Source: Salinicola sp. (GTDB lineage: Bacteria > Pseudomonadota > Gammaproteobacteria > Pseudomonadales > Halomonadaceae). Taken from it: DNA of 46,419 nucleotides. The notes below the pieces were generated by a model. That model made no database searches, was not told where the DNA came from, and saw only the letters and a program-made list of their open reading frames with translations. Numbering within the stretch: position 1 is the first letter of the stretch; every line of letters starts with the position of its first letter. Positions 21,809-30,734 of the stretch are shown one piece after another. The DNA is taken from NCBI GenBank assembly GCA_002695065.1, contig NZNW01000067.1:1-46419 (forward strand), read 5' to 3'. The position numbers and the translations under genes are program-made.

Positions 21809-24622
21809 TCAGTCGTTGTCGTAGAGATTGCGGCGGGTGCGGGCCGCGGCGTCACGTTCGGCAGCGGCCAGGGCCCGCTGCACCTCGGCGGCGACGTAGC
21901 GGGCCAGCGCCTGCTCGTCCATGCCTGGCGCGGGGTGCACGTTGATGTCGCCGATGGTGATCTGAACGCCACCGCTCGCCGGCGCGGCGATGGGCGGGCG
22001 AGTATCCAGCGCCACGCCTTGCCCGGCGTTGAGCCCGGGCATGGCGGCCACTGGCAGCGACGCGGCGCCGATGGCGATACCCGCGCCGGCCTGGGTCATA
22101 CGCTTGGCGATGTCCGCGACGCGGCGCACTGGCTCTTTCCGCTTCTGGTCCAGCCCCTGGTTGAACCCTTCCACGGTGTAGCCGCCGATCTCCCGGAACA
22201 CTCGCGAGGGTGAGTTGATCCGGAGCAGCTCGCGGGCTTTCTTGATCGCGCCGTCGGCCATGTCACCGGCTCGGTCGGCGACAGTGGACGCGCCGCTCTT
22301 GATCCCTTCGCCGAGGCCGGCCGCAACGTCTTTGCCTGCGCTCCACATGCGCGAGGGGAGCGACTTGAGGTAGGCGATCGCTTCGTCCCACTTCTGCTCG
22401 AGTTGGCCCATCAGATCCCAGTCGCTAACGAGATCGACGACATAATCGATGGCTTTGCCTGGGGCGTCCTTGAACCAGTCCCAGAGGCTGGTGATGCCTT
22501 CCCACGCCGCGCCTAGGCCATTGACGATGGCGTCGCCCAGCGTGGCGATACTGTCCGGCACTTCGACGCCCAGCTTGCGCAGGATGGCCATCACGCCCTT
22601 GTAGACGAGACCGAGCGGGTTCCAGTTGAGCAGCAAGTGCATGACGCTGCCGACACCGTCATCGAACGCGGCCTTCACGTCGCGCCAGCGGTCCTTGAAG
22701 AACGCGGCAATGCTGTCCCAATTGCGATAGATCAGGTACGCGGCACCAGCGATGGCCGTGACAGCGAGACCAATGGGGTTGAGCAGGAACGCCCGGCCGA
22801 CCACGGCGACGATCCGGCCGAGCCATTTCAGCGAGCCGCCTAGCGCCTTGAGGCCACCCTTGGCGAGTTTGCCCAGCAGCGAATCAGCACCCTTGGCGCG
22901 TAGACCGACCATCTCTAGCAGCCACCGTGTGGCGGCAAACGGACCAAGCAGCGAGGCGAGCGCCAACGTCAGCGCGCCGGAGACGGCAACCACGGCGGCG
23001 ATGGCAGCGGTGATTTTGATCAGCCACGATACCAGCTCGGGATTGGCTTTGATCCACGTCACCACGGCGTCACTGACGGCGATGATGTCGTCGCGGACAT
23101 CACGCAGCACGCGCATTAACTCGCCGGATAGCGCGCGTTGGACGCGCTTCAGCGCCGACATGGCGTTATCGCCGATCGTCTTCGCCATCTCGTCGACCGT
23201 GCCGGTGACATCCCCGAGCCCCTCGCCGGCGCCGGTCAGCCCTTTGAGGAACTTGGGGATCTGGTCGACCGACAGATCTTCGATGGGCGTGCCGAATAGG
23301 GCGATGGCGGTGTTGGCGCGTTTGGCCGGATCCTCGATTGCGAGAATCGCTTTGGCGGTTTGCTGCAGGGCTTCTCGCGCGGCCGGCCCGCCACTGGCGA
23401 TGGCATCGGACATCGCCTGGGCGTTCAGGCCTACCGATTCATAGGCCGAGACGCTGGCCTTACTCATGTCGGAACCACGGATCGTGAATTCCTTGAGGGC
23501 GTCACCAGTCTTGTCGAGGGCGAACTTGCCCTGGCCGGCCGCATCGACGAGCAGGCCCATTGCCTGTTGACCATCGAAGCCGAGCGCGCGGAAGTTGGTG
23601 CTGTACTCGTGCAGGATCTCGGGCAGCTCGTCGCGCATCTCGACGGAGACGCGCTGGAAGCCGGCGCCGAGCAGATCCATGGCGGCGTTGGCATCCTTGG
23701 CCAGGCCGTTCTTGACCATGAGCTGAGCTGTCTGGACCGATTCGGCGACATCGGTACCGAAGACGTCGGAGAGCGTCAGCGCGCGTTTGGTGAGATCGGC
23801 CAGGCTTTCCTGGCTGATATCATCCAGCGAGCCGAAGGCGGCACCTACTGCCGCGACTGCGTCGGTGACCTGCTGCATGTCTGCACCACGGCCGGTCCCG
23901 TAGACGTCGGCGATGACGTCCTGATAGGCCACGCCCTGGCTGCTGTCCTCGCCAAACTGCGATGCCAGCCGGGCGCCGGACATCTCGGCGGAAAACGCCT
24001 GGTTGGTTAGCGCGAAGACGCCGCCACCACCGGCGGCGACGCCGGTCATCCCAGCGCCGGTCATGTTGTTGGCGCGGCCGATGGTGCGGTGGTACTTCTT
24101 GGCGGCGTCCGCGGCCGCTTTCTGCCGTCGCGCGACTTCGCGCAACCCGTGCTGCTGTTTCTCGATCTGTTCGTTGGTGCTGCGAATTCGGCGCTGTAGC
24201 TCACGCTGCTGGTCGGCGTAGCTGCGGGTCACACCCTCGACGCGGGTCATGCTCGAGCGAAGGTCACGCAGCTTGCGCTGCTCGTCCTCGTAGCGCTCGG
24301 AGAGCTTGCGTGCTTGCTGGATTGCAGCCGTTCGTTCACGGCCGAGCGCGGCGGTATCCGCGCCGGCTTCGTTCATGCGGCGTGACAGGTCGCGGATCTC
24401 GTCCTGTTGCTGCTGCAGCGCGCGGGCGCTTTCGCGAGATTGCTCCTTGAGCTGCCGGAAGCCGCGCAGATCCTTCTGCGCGCGTTCCAACGTCTTGAGC
24501 TGCTCGCGGCTGGCCTTCAGGGCTTCGGCGGTCTCGCCGCTGCCTTCGCGAATCCTCTTGAGCGGGCCGGTCGCCTTGTCGACGGCGCGGAGAAGGACGT
24601 CGAGCTTGAGGTTTCCGGCCAT
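21809..24622 (-). CDS. T: Tail tape-measure protein T
   Basis: A 937-residue tape measure that sets tail length. Residues about 20-200 are long coiled coils rich in Gln, Arg and Glu. A Gly/Ala region and hydrophobic helices (about 530-660) follow, as usual for tape measures that enter the host membrane on DNA injection. The C-terminus is amphipathic and Ala-rich. The order E/E'-T-U-D is exactly that of P2. Confidence 0.93.
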   Translation of the reverse strand: MAGNLKLDVLLRAVDKATGPLKRIREGSGETAEALKASREQLKTLERAQKDLRGFRQLKEQSRESARALQQQQDEIRDLSRRMNEAGADTAALGRERTAAIQQARKLSERYEDEQRKLRDLRSSMTRVEGVTRSYADQQRELQRRIRSTNEQIEKQQHGLREVARRQKAAADAAKKYHRTIGRANNMTGAGMTGVAAGGGGVFALTNQAFSAEMSGARLASQFGEDSSQGVAYQDVIADVYGTGRGADMQQVTDAVAAVGAAFGSLDDISQESLADLTKRALTLSDVFGTDVAESVQTAQLMVKNGLAKDANAAMDLLGAGFQRVSVEMRDELPEILHEYSTNFRALGFDGQQAMGLLVDAAGQGKFALDKTGDALKEFTIRGSDMSKASVSAYESVGLNAQAMSDAIASGGPAAREALQQTAKAILAIEDPAKRANTAIALFGTPIEDLSVDQIPKFLKGLTGAGEGLGDVTGTVDEMAKTIGDNAMSALKRVQRALSGELMRVLRDVRDDIIAVSDAVVTWIKANPELVSWLIKITAAIAAVVAVSGALTLALASLLGPFAATRWLLEMVGLRAKGADSLLGKLAKGGLKALGGSLKWLGRIVAVVGRAFLLNPIGLAVTAIAGAAYLIYRNWDSIAAFFKDRWRDVKAAFDDGVGSVMHLLLNWNPLGLVYKGVMAILRKLGVEVPDSIATLGDAIVNGLGAAWEGITSLWDWFKDAPGKAIDYVVDLVSDWDLMGQLEQKWDEAIAYLKSLPSRMWSAGKDVAAGLGEGIKSGASTVADRAGDMADGAIKKARELLRINSPSRVFREIGGYTVEGFNQGLDQKRKEPVRRVADIAKRMTQAGAGIAIGAASLPVAAMPGLNAGQGVALDTRPPIAAPASGGVQITIGDINVHPAPGMDEQALARYVAAEVQRALAAAERDAAARTRRNLYDND

Positions 24623-24631
24623 CGTGGCGTC

Positions 24632-24763
24632 CTATCGGTTCGGGGCTTTCTTGGGGGGCTCGTGGCGGAGGCGGGCGCGCTCTCGCCACTCTGTCAATTC
24701 CTCGAGCGACATGGTGTCCATGTCGCCCGGGGTCCAGTGGAACACCATTGCGAGATCGGCCAT
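24632..24763 (-). CDS. E': Tail protein E' (GpE family)
   Basis: A 43-residue frame, M-A-D-L-A-M-V-F-H-W ending before T, matches the short GpE' family (x-F-H-W-x-P...L-E-E-L-x-x-W-R-E-R-A). It is read either as the extension of E after the -1 frameshift at 24823-24829, giving a 168-residue E+E' protein, or from its own ATG at 24763, which has GAGG before it. In P2 the frameshifted product is a tape-measure chaperone. Confidence 0.85.
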   Translation of the reverse strand: MADLAMVFHWTPGDMDTMSLEELTEWRERARLRHEPPKKAPNR

Positions 24764-24789
24764 GGCGTCCTCGACGTGATTGGGTAGCG

Positions 24790-25137
24790 TCAGTCGCTCG
24801 TTTCGCGGAACTTCCGAGGCAGCAAAAAACCGGTGACGGCACCGCCCAACTGGAAGAGGTCAGCGGGATCGATGTCGCGCAGTTCGGCTTCGGAAAGCGA
24901 CGGCTCGGTGATGCGCGGCAGCACCTTGGTCAGTGCCGTCACTTCCATTTGCAGCACCTCGGTCAGCGAGACACCACGCAGTGCACCGGACTTCGGCTTG
25001 CGCACGGTGATCTCGCTGACACTCTTGCTGCCGCGCTTGATCGGGTAATCCAGCGTGATGACGGTTTCGCTGTCGGACTTTGCCGAGTCGACGGCGGTGG
25101 CTTCAGTGCTTTCGGCGGCTGCGGTTTGTTCGGTCAT
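24790..25137 (-). CDS. E: Tail protein E
   Basis: A 115-residue tail-assembly chaperone starting at 25137 (M-T-E-Q-T-A-A); an upstream frame to 25212 overlaps the FII gap and has no family support. The centre has I-T-L-D-Y-P-I-K-R-G, V-R-K-P-K-S-G-A-L-R-G and R-D-I-D-P-A-D-L, typical of GpE. The slippery T6G near its 3' end allows the fused E+E' product. The relation to E', T, U and D follows P2. Confidence 0.88.
   Translation of the reverse strand: MTEQTAAAESTEATAVDSAKSDSETVITLDYPIKRGSKSVSEITVRKPKSGALRGVSLTEVLQMEVTALTKVLPRITEPSLSEAELRDIDPADLFQLGGAVTGFLLPRKFRETSD
24823..24829 (-). promoter_or_regulatory. Programmed -1 ribosomal frameshift site (T6G)
   Basis: On the leftward strand the sequence GGT-TTT-TTG in E's frame contains T-TTT-TTG, a canonical slippery heptamer. 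A -1 shift continues with A-A-S-E-V-P-R-N-E-R and reads without a stop into E' and its end at 24632. P2 uses the same T6G in its E/E' overlap. The zero frame ends at 24790, 33 nt later. Confidence 0.88.
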
Positions 25138-25215
25138 GGTCTTCTCTCTACTGGCGATGTCGTACCACCCCGGCGGGGGTGGCGGTATTCGATCCGGATG
25201 GACGTAGTGCATGGA

Positions 25216-25728
25216 TTACAGGCCGAGCGCCTTTCGTCGCTTCTCGAGGAGATCCTGGCCGCGCACCTTGAAGAGGTAGCCGGGCACGTCGCGCTCGATG
25301 ATGTCTTCCCCGTCGACGGTCAGCTTGTAATAACTGATGGTCGTGGTGATCGACATGGTGTTGTTGTCGCCCTTGCTGCCTTCGCCCATGCCGATGGTCT
25401 TGTGACGGCCGCGCACGACGACTTCGACGGGGATGACCTGGCCGGTCTCGTCGCTTTCGTAGCTGCCGTTCATGCGCAGCATGGCGGCGTCGTGAACCGG
25501 GGAGCCGAACGAATCGAAAAGGCCATCGACGATCAGGCCACCGGCGGTCCATTCCATCGTCATGAGCTGCATGCCCTGATCGACTTCGATGGGGCCATCC
25601 ATGCCGCCGCCTTCGTACTCGACCATGCGACGGGCGAGCTCCGGCAACGTCAGCGAGGGAATCTTGCCCTGCCAGTTGTTGCCATCGCCGAACAGGTTGA
25701 AGTCCTTGAGGATGTTGGGGAGTGACAT
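25216..25728 (-). CDS. FII: Major tail tube protein FII
   Basis: A 170-residue GpFII protein that builds the inner tail tube. Marks are M-S-L-P-N-I-L-K-D-F-N-L-F, P-E-L-A-R-R-M-V-E-Y and, late, I-S-Y-Y-K-L-T-V-D-G. Normal length. It follows the sheath by 15 bp. A rival long frame on the plus strand across this gene is a shadow. Confidence 0.95.
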   Translation of the reverse strand: MSLPNILKDFNLFGDGNNWQGKIPSLTLPELARRMVEYEGGGMDGPIEVDQGMQLMTMEWTAGGLIVDGLFDSFGSPVHDAAMLRMNGSYESDETGQVIPVEVVVRGRHKTIGMGEGSKGDNNTMSITTTISYYKLTVDGEDIIERDVPGYLFKVRGQDLLEKRRKALGL

Positions 25729-25743
25729 AGTCGCGGGCTCCTA

Positions 25744-26916
25744 TCAGGCGGCGACGCGCGCGGCGAAGTCGACCAGGTACTGGTCGCTGATTCGCTGCTG
25801 CAGCATGAGGTTTTCGAGCGGCGGGACCGGGGTGTAGTCGTAGTCGATGTACAACTTGCCGCTCTTGAGGACGTCGGTGGTGTTGATCTCGCTGTCGAAC
25901 CAGGCGCTGCCGCCGAGCAGATAGCCTTGGCGGGTCAGCTCCCGCATCTTGGCGTTGATGCCTTCGATGATGTCGCGTGCCAGCGTCGGGTGCATGGGCT
26001 TGTCGATCGCCCAGAGGTGCGCCTCGGCCATCGTGTCCGCGAGTACCTGCGCGGTGCGGGTGTAGTTCTCGAACGCGAACAGCGGATCATCCGAGCAGGT
26101 GCGCGAGCCCCAGAAACGAAAGCCATCGCGGTTGACCAACGTAGTGACGTCGGCGGCGTTCAGCACGCCGGCATCGGTCGCCGGATCCTGCAGATCCCAG
26201 TAGATGTCATGCGACAGGCCGGTGACGCCGTTGACGGCGACGTTGCTCAATGTCTTGTGCCAGCCGGTCTGCTCATCGATCTTCGCGCGTAGGCCCATCG
26301 CCCGGGCGACTGCAGAGAGATTGCGAGTCTGCGCGGCGTCGACGTCGAAGCCGGTGAAGTCCGGCCAGATCACCATCGCTTCGCGAGCGCCGTAGGTCTG
26401 GCGGTACATCGTCGCTTCTTCGACCGAGGTGCAGCCGAAGGCGGAGAGGTAGGCGAAGGCGCGCAGCTTCTGGGCGACGCTGATCAGGGCGGCGCCGACG
26501 TCCTCGTCGTCGAGTTCCGGCACGCCGAGGATGCGCGGCTTGATGCCGAACTTCGCCTGCGCTGTCAGCAGCGCCTGGATGCCGGTCTTCTGGCCGGTGT
26601 CCTCGATGTTGCCGATGATGTTGGCCTTGGTCTCGTCGGCAGTCTCGCCCTCGGCAACGCGAACGATGACGGAGACCGGCTTGGCCTGATCGACGATGGC
26701 ATCCAGCGAGCGGGCGAGGGTGCCGGTATCACCGGCCTTGCCCATTGCGGTATAGGCGTCGGTGACGAGCACCGCGGTGTTGAGCGGAAATTGATTGGGA
26801 TCGGCGTCGTCGGCCGTGGCAACCATGCCGATCACCGCCGTGGAAACGGTGTGGATCGGGCGGGTGCCTTCGTTGATCTCGACGACGCGAACGCCGTGAT
26901 GGTAATCGGTCGCCAT
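25744..26916 (-). CDS. FI: Tail sheath protein FI
   Basis: A 390-residue contractile sheath protein. It has the usual start (Y-H-H-G-V-R-V-V-E-I-N-E-G), the T-A-V-I-G-M-V-A-T-A-D-D strand block and the C-terminal P-L-E-N-L-M-L-Q-Q-R-I. It heads the FI-D operon. AGGAG lies before its ATG, and a predicted late promoter begins 39 nt upstream (about 26955), driven by the palindrome at 26999-27023. Confidence 0.95.
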   Translation of the reverse strand: MATDYHHGVRVVEINEGTRPIHTVSTAVIGMVATADDADPNQFPLNTAVLVTDAYTAMGKAGDTGTLARSLDAIVDQAKPVSVIVRVAEGETADETKANIIGNIEDTGQKTGIQALLTAQAKFGIKPRILGVPELDDEDVGAALISVAQKLRAFAYLSAFGCTSVEEATMYRQTYGAREAMVIWPDFTGFDVDAAQTRNLSAVARAMGLRAKIDEQTGWHKTLSNVAVNGVTGLSHDIYWDLQDPATDAGVLNAADVTTLVNRDGFRFWGSRTCSDDPLFAFENYTRTAQVLADTMAEAHLWAIDKPMHPTLARDIIEGINAKMRELTRQGYLLGGSAWFDSEINTTDVLKSGKLYIDYDYTPVPPLENLMLQQRISDQYLVDFAARVAA

Positions 26917-26998
26917 GGGCGAGCTCCTGCGCAGGTGGTGGTTCGGTGCATGCGTGCGGCCATGCTTGCGCGGAGGGTGGCGGAGCTCTAGCGGCGGG

Positions 26999-27023
26999 CG
27001 TTGTAGATCGGTGATCTACAACG
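26999..27023. promoter_or_regulatory. Late-promoter activator palindrome (FI operon)
   Basis: 11-bp perfect arms, CGTTGTAGATC and its complement, surround three bases, giving TGT-N13-ACA, centre 27011. The predicted leftward start is 26955 (an A), with AAGCAT at -12 to -7. This is one of three matching palindromes at P2-type late-promoter positions, and Ogr is the likely binder. P2 activator sites are TGT-N12-ACA by my recollection, so a one-base longer spacer is used here. Confidence 0.75.
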
Positions 27024-27041
27024 CCCGGACGAGCGGGCATG

Positions 27042-27064
27042 AAAAAGCCCGCGCGTGGCGGGCT
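27042..27064 (-). terminator. Terminator of the V-to-tail-fibre operon
   Basis: A 7-bp stem (27046-27052 with 27058-27064, AGCCCGC/GCGGGCT), read leftward, is followed by a T run. It lies 21 bp past the membrane protein stop and just upstream of the FI promoter. Confidence 0.8.
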
Positions 27065-27084
27065 TCGATGTGGTTCTTGCGACG

Positions 27085-27411
27085 TTAGATTGGCAGTGGC
27101 GATAGCTGTAGTGCGATGAGCAACGCCAGGCACAGGAACAGTGGGGCGAGCCAGTCGAGCAGCGAGTCGCGGGACCATCCGCGCACGACGCCCTCCCACC
27201 ACTTCACCGGCAGGTTACGGCCCCAGCGCCAGCCGCGTTGGGTACCGAGCTTGTACTCGTGTTGCGTGGCCTCGCGAGCGACGAACCAGGTCACCGGGAT
27301 CACGAACGCGATCAGCGCGGCGCCGGGGATGTCGAATAGGGCGAGGATCGCCCAGACGATGAGCATCATCAGCGCGGCGATGATGGCGTGTTCCCAGTGG
27401 GTACGGTTCAT
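27085..27411 (-). CDS. Membrane protein after tail-fibre assembly gene, 108 aa
   Basis: The start at 27411 overlaps the tail-fibre assembly stop (ATGA), so the product is M-N-R-T-H-W-E-H onward. Two or three hydrophobic helices (about residues 9-45 as a pair, 86-105) predict an inner-membrane protein; the middle is basic and Trp-rich (Q-R-G-W-R-W-G-R-N). It is not a virion gene of P2. The family is not recognised. Possible roles are a second holin-like function or host conversion. Made as a late gene. Confidence 0.6.
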   Translation of the reverse strand: MNRTHWEHAIIAALMMLIVWAILALFDIPGAALIAFVIPVTWFVAREATQHEYKLGTQRGWRWGRNLPVKWWEGVVRGWSRDSLLDWLAPLFLCLALLIALQLSPLPI

Positions 27412-27995
27412 GCGGTTTCCTCGGTGGTGGTGTCTGTGTCCCAAGTGATCGCCTCGAGCGCTTCTCGGTCCCCCGCGGCTTCGGCGGCAGTGACTGCGTC
27501 CTTGAGCTGCCAGCTTTGCGCCAGCAAGGCTTGCTTGAACGACTTGGCGGCGTCGGTCAGCGCGATCATCTGTTCGGGCGTGAGGGCGTAGACCGTGTTC
27601 GACTTGGCGCGCAGCGACATGACGGCACCGGTCTCGCCGGCGGCGCGCAGATCCCGCGCTTCAATGGCCAGGCCCAAAAGGTTGGCTTCGTCCTGGTCGG
27701 GCCGAGTCTGCACGATGTCCTCGGCGCCGCCGGGCAGGGTATAGGTCATGCCGGCGTTTAGAGCGGCAGCCAAGCCGCGCTCGATTGCGGCCCGTTTTCC
27801 CGACGCCAGCTCAGCGACGGTTACCACTCTATCTGTCAATACCGGCTCGCCGGCGTCGTTGATAACGATGATTTCACCACGTGCCAGGCCCTCGATCAGC
27901 GACCAGTGAAGTTCGTCACTGATCGCGATAGCGTCATCTGGCTTGTTGTGGTCTTCGAAAAAGCCATGTTCATGTAGTGAGAAATAAACGCTCAT
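27408..27995 (-). CDS. G: Tail-fibre assembly protein G
   Basis: A 195-residue chaperone for fibre folding or attachment. I take the ATG at 27995, which overlaps the fibre stop (ATGA). The N-terminus M-S-V-Y-F-S-L-H-E-H-G-F-F and the second half, with helical blocks ending A-L-E-A-I-T-W-D-T-D, fit the phage tail-fibre assembly/DUF4376 group. Order H-G as in P2, though the sequence is far from P2 G. Confidence 0.8.
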   Translation of the reverse strand: MSVYFSLHEHGFFEDHNKPDDAIAISDELHWSLIEGLARGEIIVINDAGEPVLTDRVVTVAELASGKRAAIERGLAAALNAGMTYTLPGGAEDIVQTRPDQDEANLLGLAIEARDLRAAGETGAVMSLRAKSNTVYALTPEQMIALTDAAKSFKQALLAQSWQLKDAVTAAEAAGDREALEAITWDTDTTTEETA

Positions 27996-30724
27996 CGGCC
28001 AACGGCCCTCCAAAAGAACCCAGGAACAGAGGAATCACTCGACTCACTCTGACGCGATGCATAGGCAGTGAATCCGGTCCGAGATGGTGAATCGTTGACG
28101 CCGAGAATGACGTCGACATTGGGATTGACCACGGGAGTGATCGACACGTTGTAGCATTCCGAGTCGAACGAATACGGGAACGTCACATTGGTGGGACTAC
28201 TCTCGCTTGTGTTGGTCGTGACGTAACCCCACATTTCGGTGTCTCCATTGGGCAGCTTGCGGCGTCCGCTGGATTTACCGCCTTGTGTCGTTACATTGCC
28301 GTGGTGCCAGACGTCGTTCCCTCGATACCGAAAGACATTGGAGTCAAGGGTAATCAACTCGGTTTTATCGCTACGTCCGGCAGCGGTGCCGTTCGTGTCG
28401 CTGGCACTCACAGCGACGCGGAATGTCTGCTGATCGAAGTAGATGACTCCACCACCGCCATTCGTTGAGCGATCGACAAAACCCACTCCAGGCGCGAACG
28501 CGGAAAGTATCACTCCATAGTTCTTATCGTTCGCGGCATTCCCGTTATCTACGACTTCCAGCGCCGCATTGATAGTCTGGCTCTGGCCAGGCTTTAGTTG
28601 GACGAGATCTGATGCATGCTTTCCATCGACAGTGTCGGCATCCATGCCAGTTCCGTGACCTTGATTGCCAGGATGCCAGACTTTTTTCCCGTTGATCTCA
28701 ACGTACCCTTTTCCAATCACTACGTATGCGCGATCGTTTTCGGGGTCTTGATCCATAAATATGGACAATGTGTCACTGGAATCTTCCCAGACTATCCCGT
28801 CCCAATTGCTCGCCGATGTGGAACCCAACGGTATTCGAGCATTACCGATATCACTGCGTAGAAACTGCGACGCATGAAGACCGTCCACCTGGTCCGCATC
28901 GAGACCAGACCCAGGGCCATCGTTGTCTTCATTCCATGCCGTCGCCCAATCCGACCACGAACCTGATCCGTAGCCGCGATTGCGCACCGCGCCAGATGAC
29001 TGTTCGATCAGCAGCATCGATCCGGTGCTGAGGTTGTAGCGCGTCCACAGGACGACCGCTGCGCCACCCGGGCGATTGAAATTGGAGGTTATCCGGTACA
29101 GCCCCGAGCGCACCGCCGTCGGGTCGGCGTTGAGATCATCCAGCGGCCAGTCCGGACACAACAAAGACCCTAACCCGAAGTTCTGGATCAACTGGTAGCC
29201 ACGCCTCGGCGACAGGTATGTCGAGCCTGAATCACCAGCGGTCGACTCTTCGGCCGTGGCTTCACGCAGGTTCTGATCTGTGAGCTGCTTCTGCCAGGGT
29301 CGCGAGCTCGAGCCTGTATTGCAGCGGTAGAAGGACTCGCCACGCGATGTGTCGAAGTAGAGCTGGGCGATGCCATTGTTGTAGGTCCGCGCCAGTTGCA
29401 TCAGCACGCCGGTGTGGGCCGAGTTTCCGTAGGGACCGTTCTTCCAGTCGCCGGACACCGTACCAACGATGTCCTGGTTGACCCATTTGTCGAAGTCATT
29501 GTCGAACAGCGCTCCGATCTCCGGGGCCGTGGCGCCCCAGCCCAGGGATTGCACGTGCGCGGCGATGGAGCTCGGGCTGGCCCAAACGTCAGTCGCGGTG
29601 CCCGCGACTGCCTGGGAGTTAGTCGCGGCCCGGTGATTGTCCTCGTCGAGGCTCATGACCCACGCCGACCACTCGGTATCGAAGCGGTAGCTGCGGGTGT
29701 AGATCGTGCGCCCAGAGTACGGCATGAAAATGGCCGTGCCGTACTGGCTGCTGTTGTAGCGCGTCCAGATGATGCAGCCCGACCCCTGGGGGGTGCCGTC
29801 GGTCGTAGACGTCAGTCGGTAGAGCCCAGACGGCACGCTCAGCGGGTTGTCGTTGAAGCTGGCCAGCGGCCAGTTCGGCAGTGCCTGCACGCCCAGGCCA
29901 TACTGCTGGAATGCGGCGACAACGCCAGCGGCATCGGGAAACACGTTCGCCGCGCCTGCCTTGGCTTCGGTCTCGGTTGCCTGTTCGACGAGCCCCGTGC
30001 GCGAAGTCGTGGCAGTGCGGGAGTTGAGCGCCGCCGGGGTTACAGCTCGGCTGTTGTCTTCGCCGGCCTGAGTCTCGCCATAGGTCGCCAACTCGACCAT
30101 GCCTTGGGCCGACGTCGTGGCGCCGGGGTGGTCACGGCTCGCGGCGTGATCCGCGAGTTGCTTCACCGTCGCATACGCCTTGAGCACCTTGTCGAGCATC
30201 GCTTTCAGCGTGCGCGGGACGACGGCGCGACGGCGGTCGGTACCGGCGTCCACCTCTTCCTGGGTGGCGATCTCGATCACGCCCAGGACCGTCTCGGTCG
30301 CCGGCGGATTGAGGAATGCGGCGTCCCCAAACGTGAGCGACGAAACATCGATGTCGGCTAACTCGATATCCGTGGCGAGTAGCAGCGTGGCCGGTGCGGC
30401 TTTCTCGATGATCCAGTCGTCGGGCTGGCTGTAGTAAGCGAACAGCACGCCGTTATCGAGAAAGAGGCCGATCTCGCCGACGCTGTATGTGTCGCTGGTC
30501 TCGTCCTGCAGCGTGACGTGAATGATGTCCGGCGCGACGGTTTCGCCGCCGATTGTATTGATGCGTTTGATCGGGTCTACGAGGTCGGTGCGGCTGCGGT
30601 CGCTGGCCGTGTATTGACCACGGCCGAGGCCAATCTCGGCAATCTTGCGTGCGCCGGTACCGGTGTTGTCTTCGTTGGTCAACGCCGCGCGGCCGGCGTC
30701 GGTGACGATGAATCGAATCGCCAT
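27992..30724 (-). CDS. H: Tail fibre protein H
   Basis: A 910-residue receptor-binding fibre. Residues 1-150 are the phage tail-collar fibre N-domain (M-A-I-R-F-I-V-T-D-A-G-R, with G-E-I-G-L-F-L-D-N-G). A stretch of short repeats (E-x-x-A-G-x-D-x-x-R-A-V-T-P) and two knob-like modules follow, each with P-x-W-P-L...S-G-L-Y-R and a closing S-W-x-x-W type end. Two D-A-D-x-V-D-G-x-H-A-S motifs occur at about 620 and 700, and a gp53-like C-terminal domain ends W-R-A-V-G-R. The repeats suggest modular growth. This is the main host-range factor. Confidence 0.9.
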   Translation of the reverse strand: MAIRFIVTDAGRAALTNEDNTGTGARKIAEIGLGRGQYTASDRSRTDLVDPIKRINTIGGETVAPDIIHVTLQDETSDTYSVGEIGLFLDNGVLFAYYSQPDDWIIEKAAPATLLLATDIELADIDVSSLTFGDAAFLNPPATETVLGVIEIATQEEVDAGTDRRRAVVPRTLKAMLDKVLKAYATVKQLADHAASRDHPGATTSAQGMVELATYGETQAGEDNSRAVTPAALNSRTATTSRTGLVEQATETEAKAGAANVFPDAAGVVAAFQQYGLGVQALPNWPLASFNDNPLSVPSGLYRLTSTTDGTPQGSGCIIWTRYNSSQYGTAIFMPYSGRTIYTRSYRFDTEWSAWVMSLDEDNHRAATNSQAVAGTATDVWASPSSIAAHVQSLGWGATAPEIGALFDNDFDKWVNQDIVGTVSGDWKNGPYGNSAHTGVLMQLARTYNNGIAQLYFDTSRGESFYRCNTGSSSRPWQKQLTDQNLREATAEESTAGDSGSTYLSPRRGYQLIQNFGLGSLLCPDWPLDDLNADPTAVRSGLYRITSNFNRPGGAAVVLWTRYNLSTGSMLLIEQSSGAVRNRGYGSGSWSDWATAWNEDNDGPGSGLDADQVDGLHASQFLRSDIGNARIPLGSTSASNWDGIVWEDSSDTLSIFMDQDPENDRAYVVIGKGYVEINGKKVWHPGNQGHGTGMDADTVDGKHASDLVQLKPGQSQTINAALEVVDNGNAANDKNYGVILSAFAPGVGFVDRSTNGGGGVIYFDQQTFRVAVSASDTNGTAAGRSDKTELITLDSNVFRYRGNDVWHHGNVTTQGGKSSGRRKLPNGDTEMWGYVTTNTSESSPTNVTFPYSFDSECYNVSITPVVNPNVDVILGVNDSPSRTGFTAYASRQSESSDSSVPGFFWRAVGR

Positions 30725-30734
30725 GGGCTCTCCG

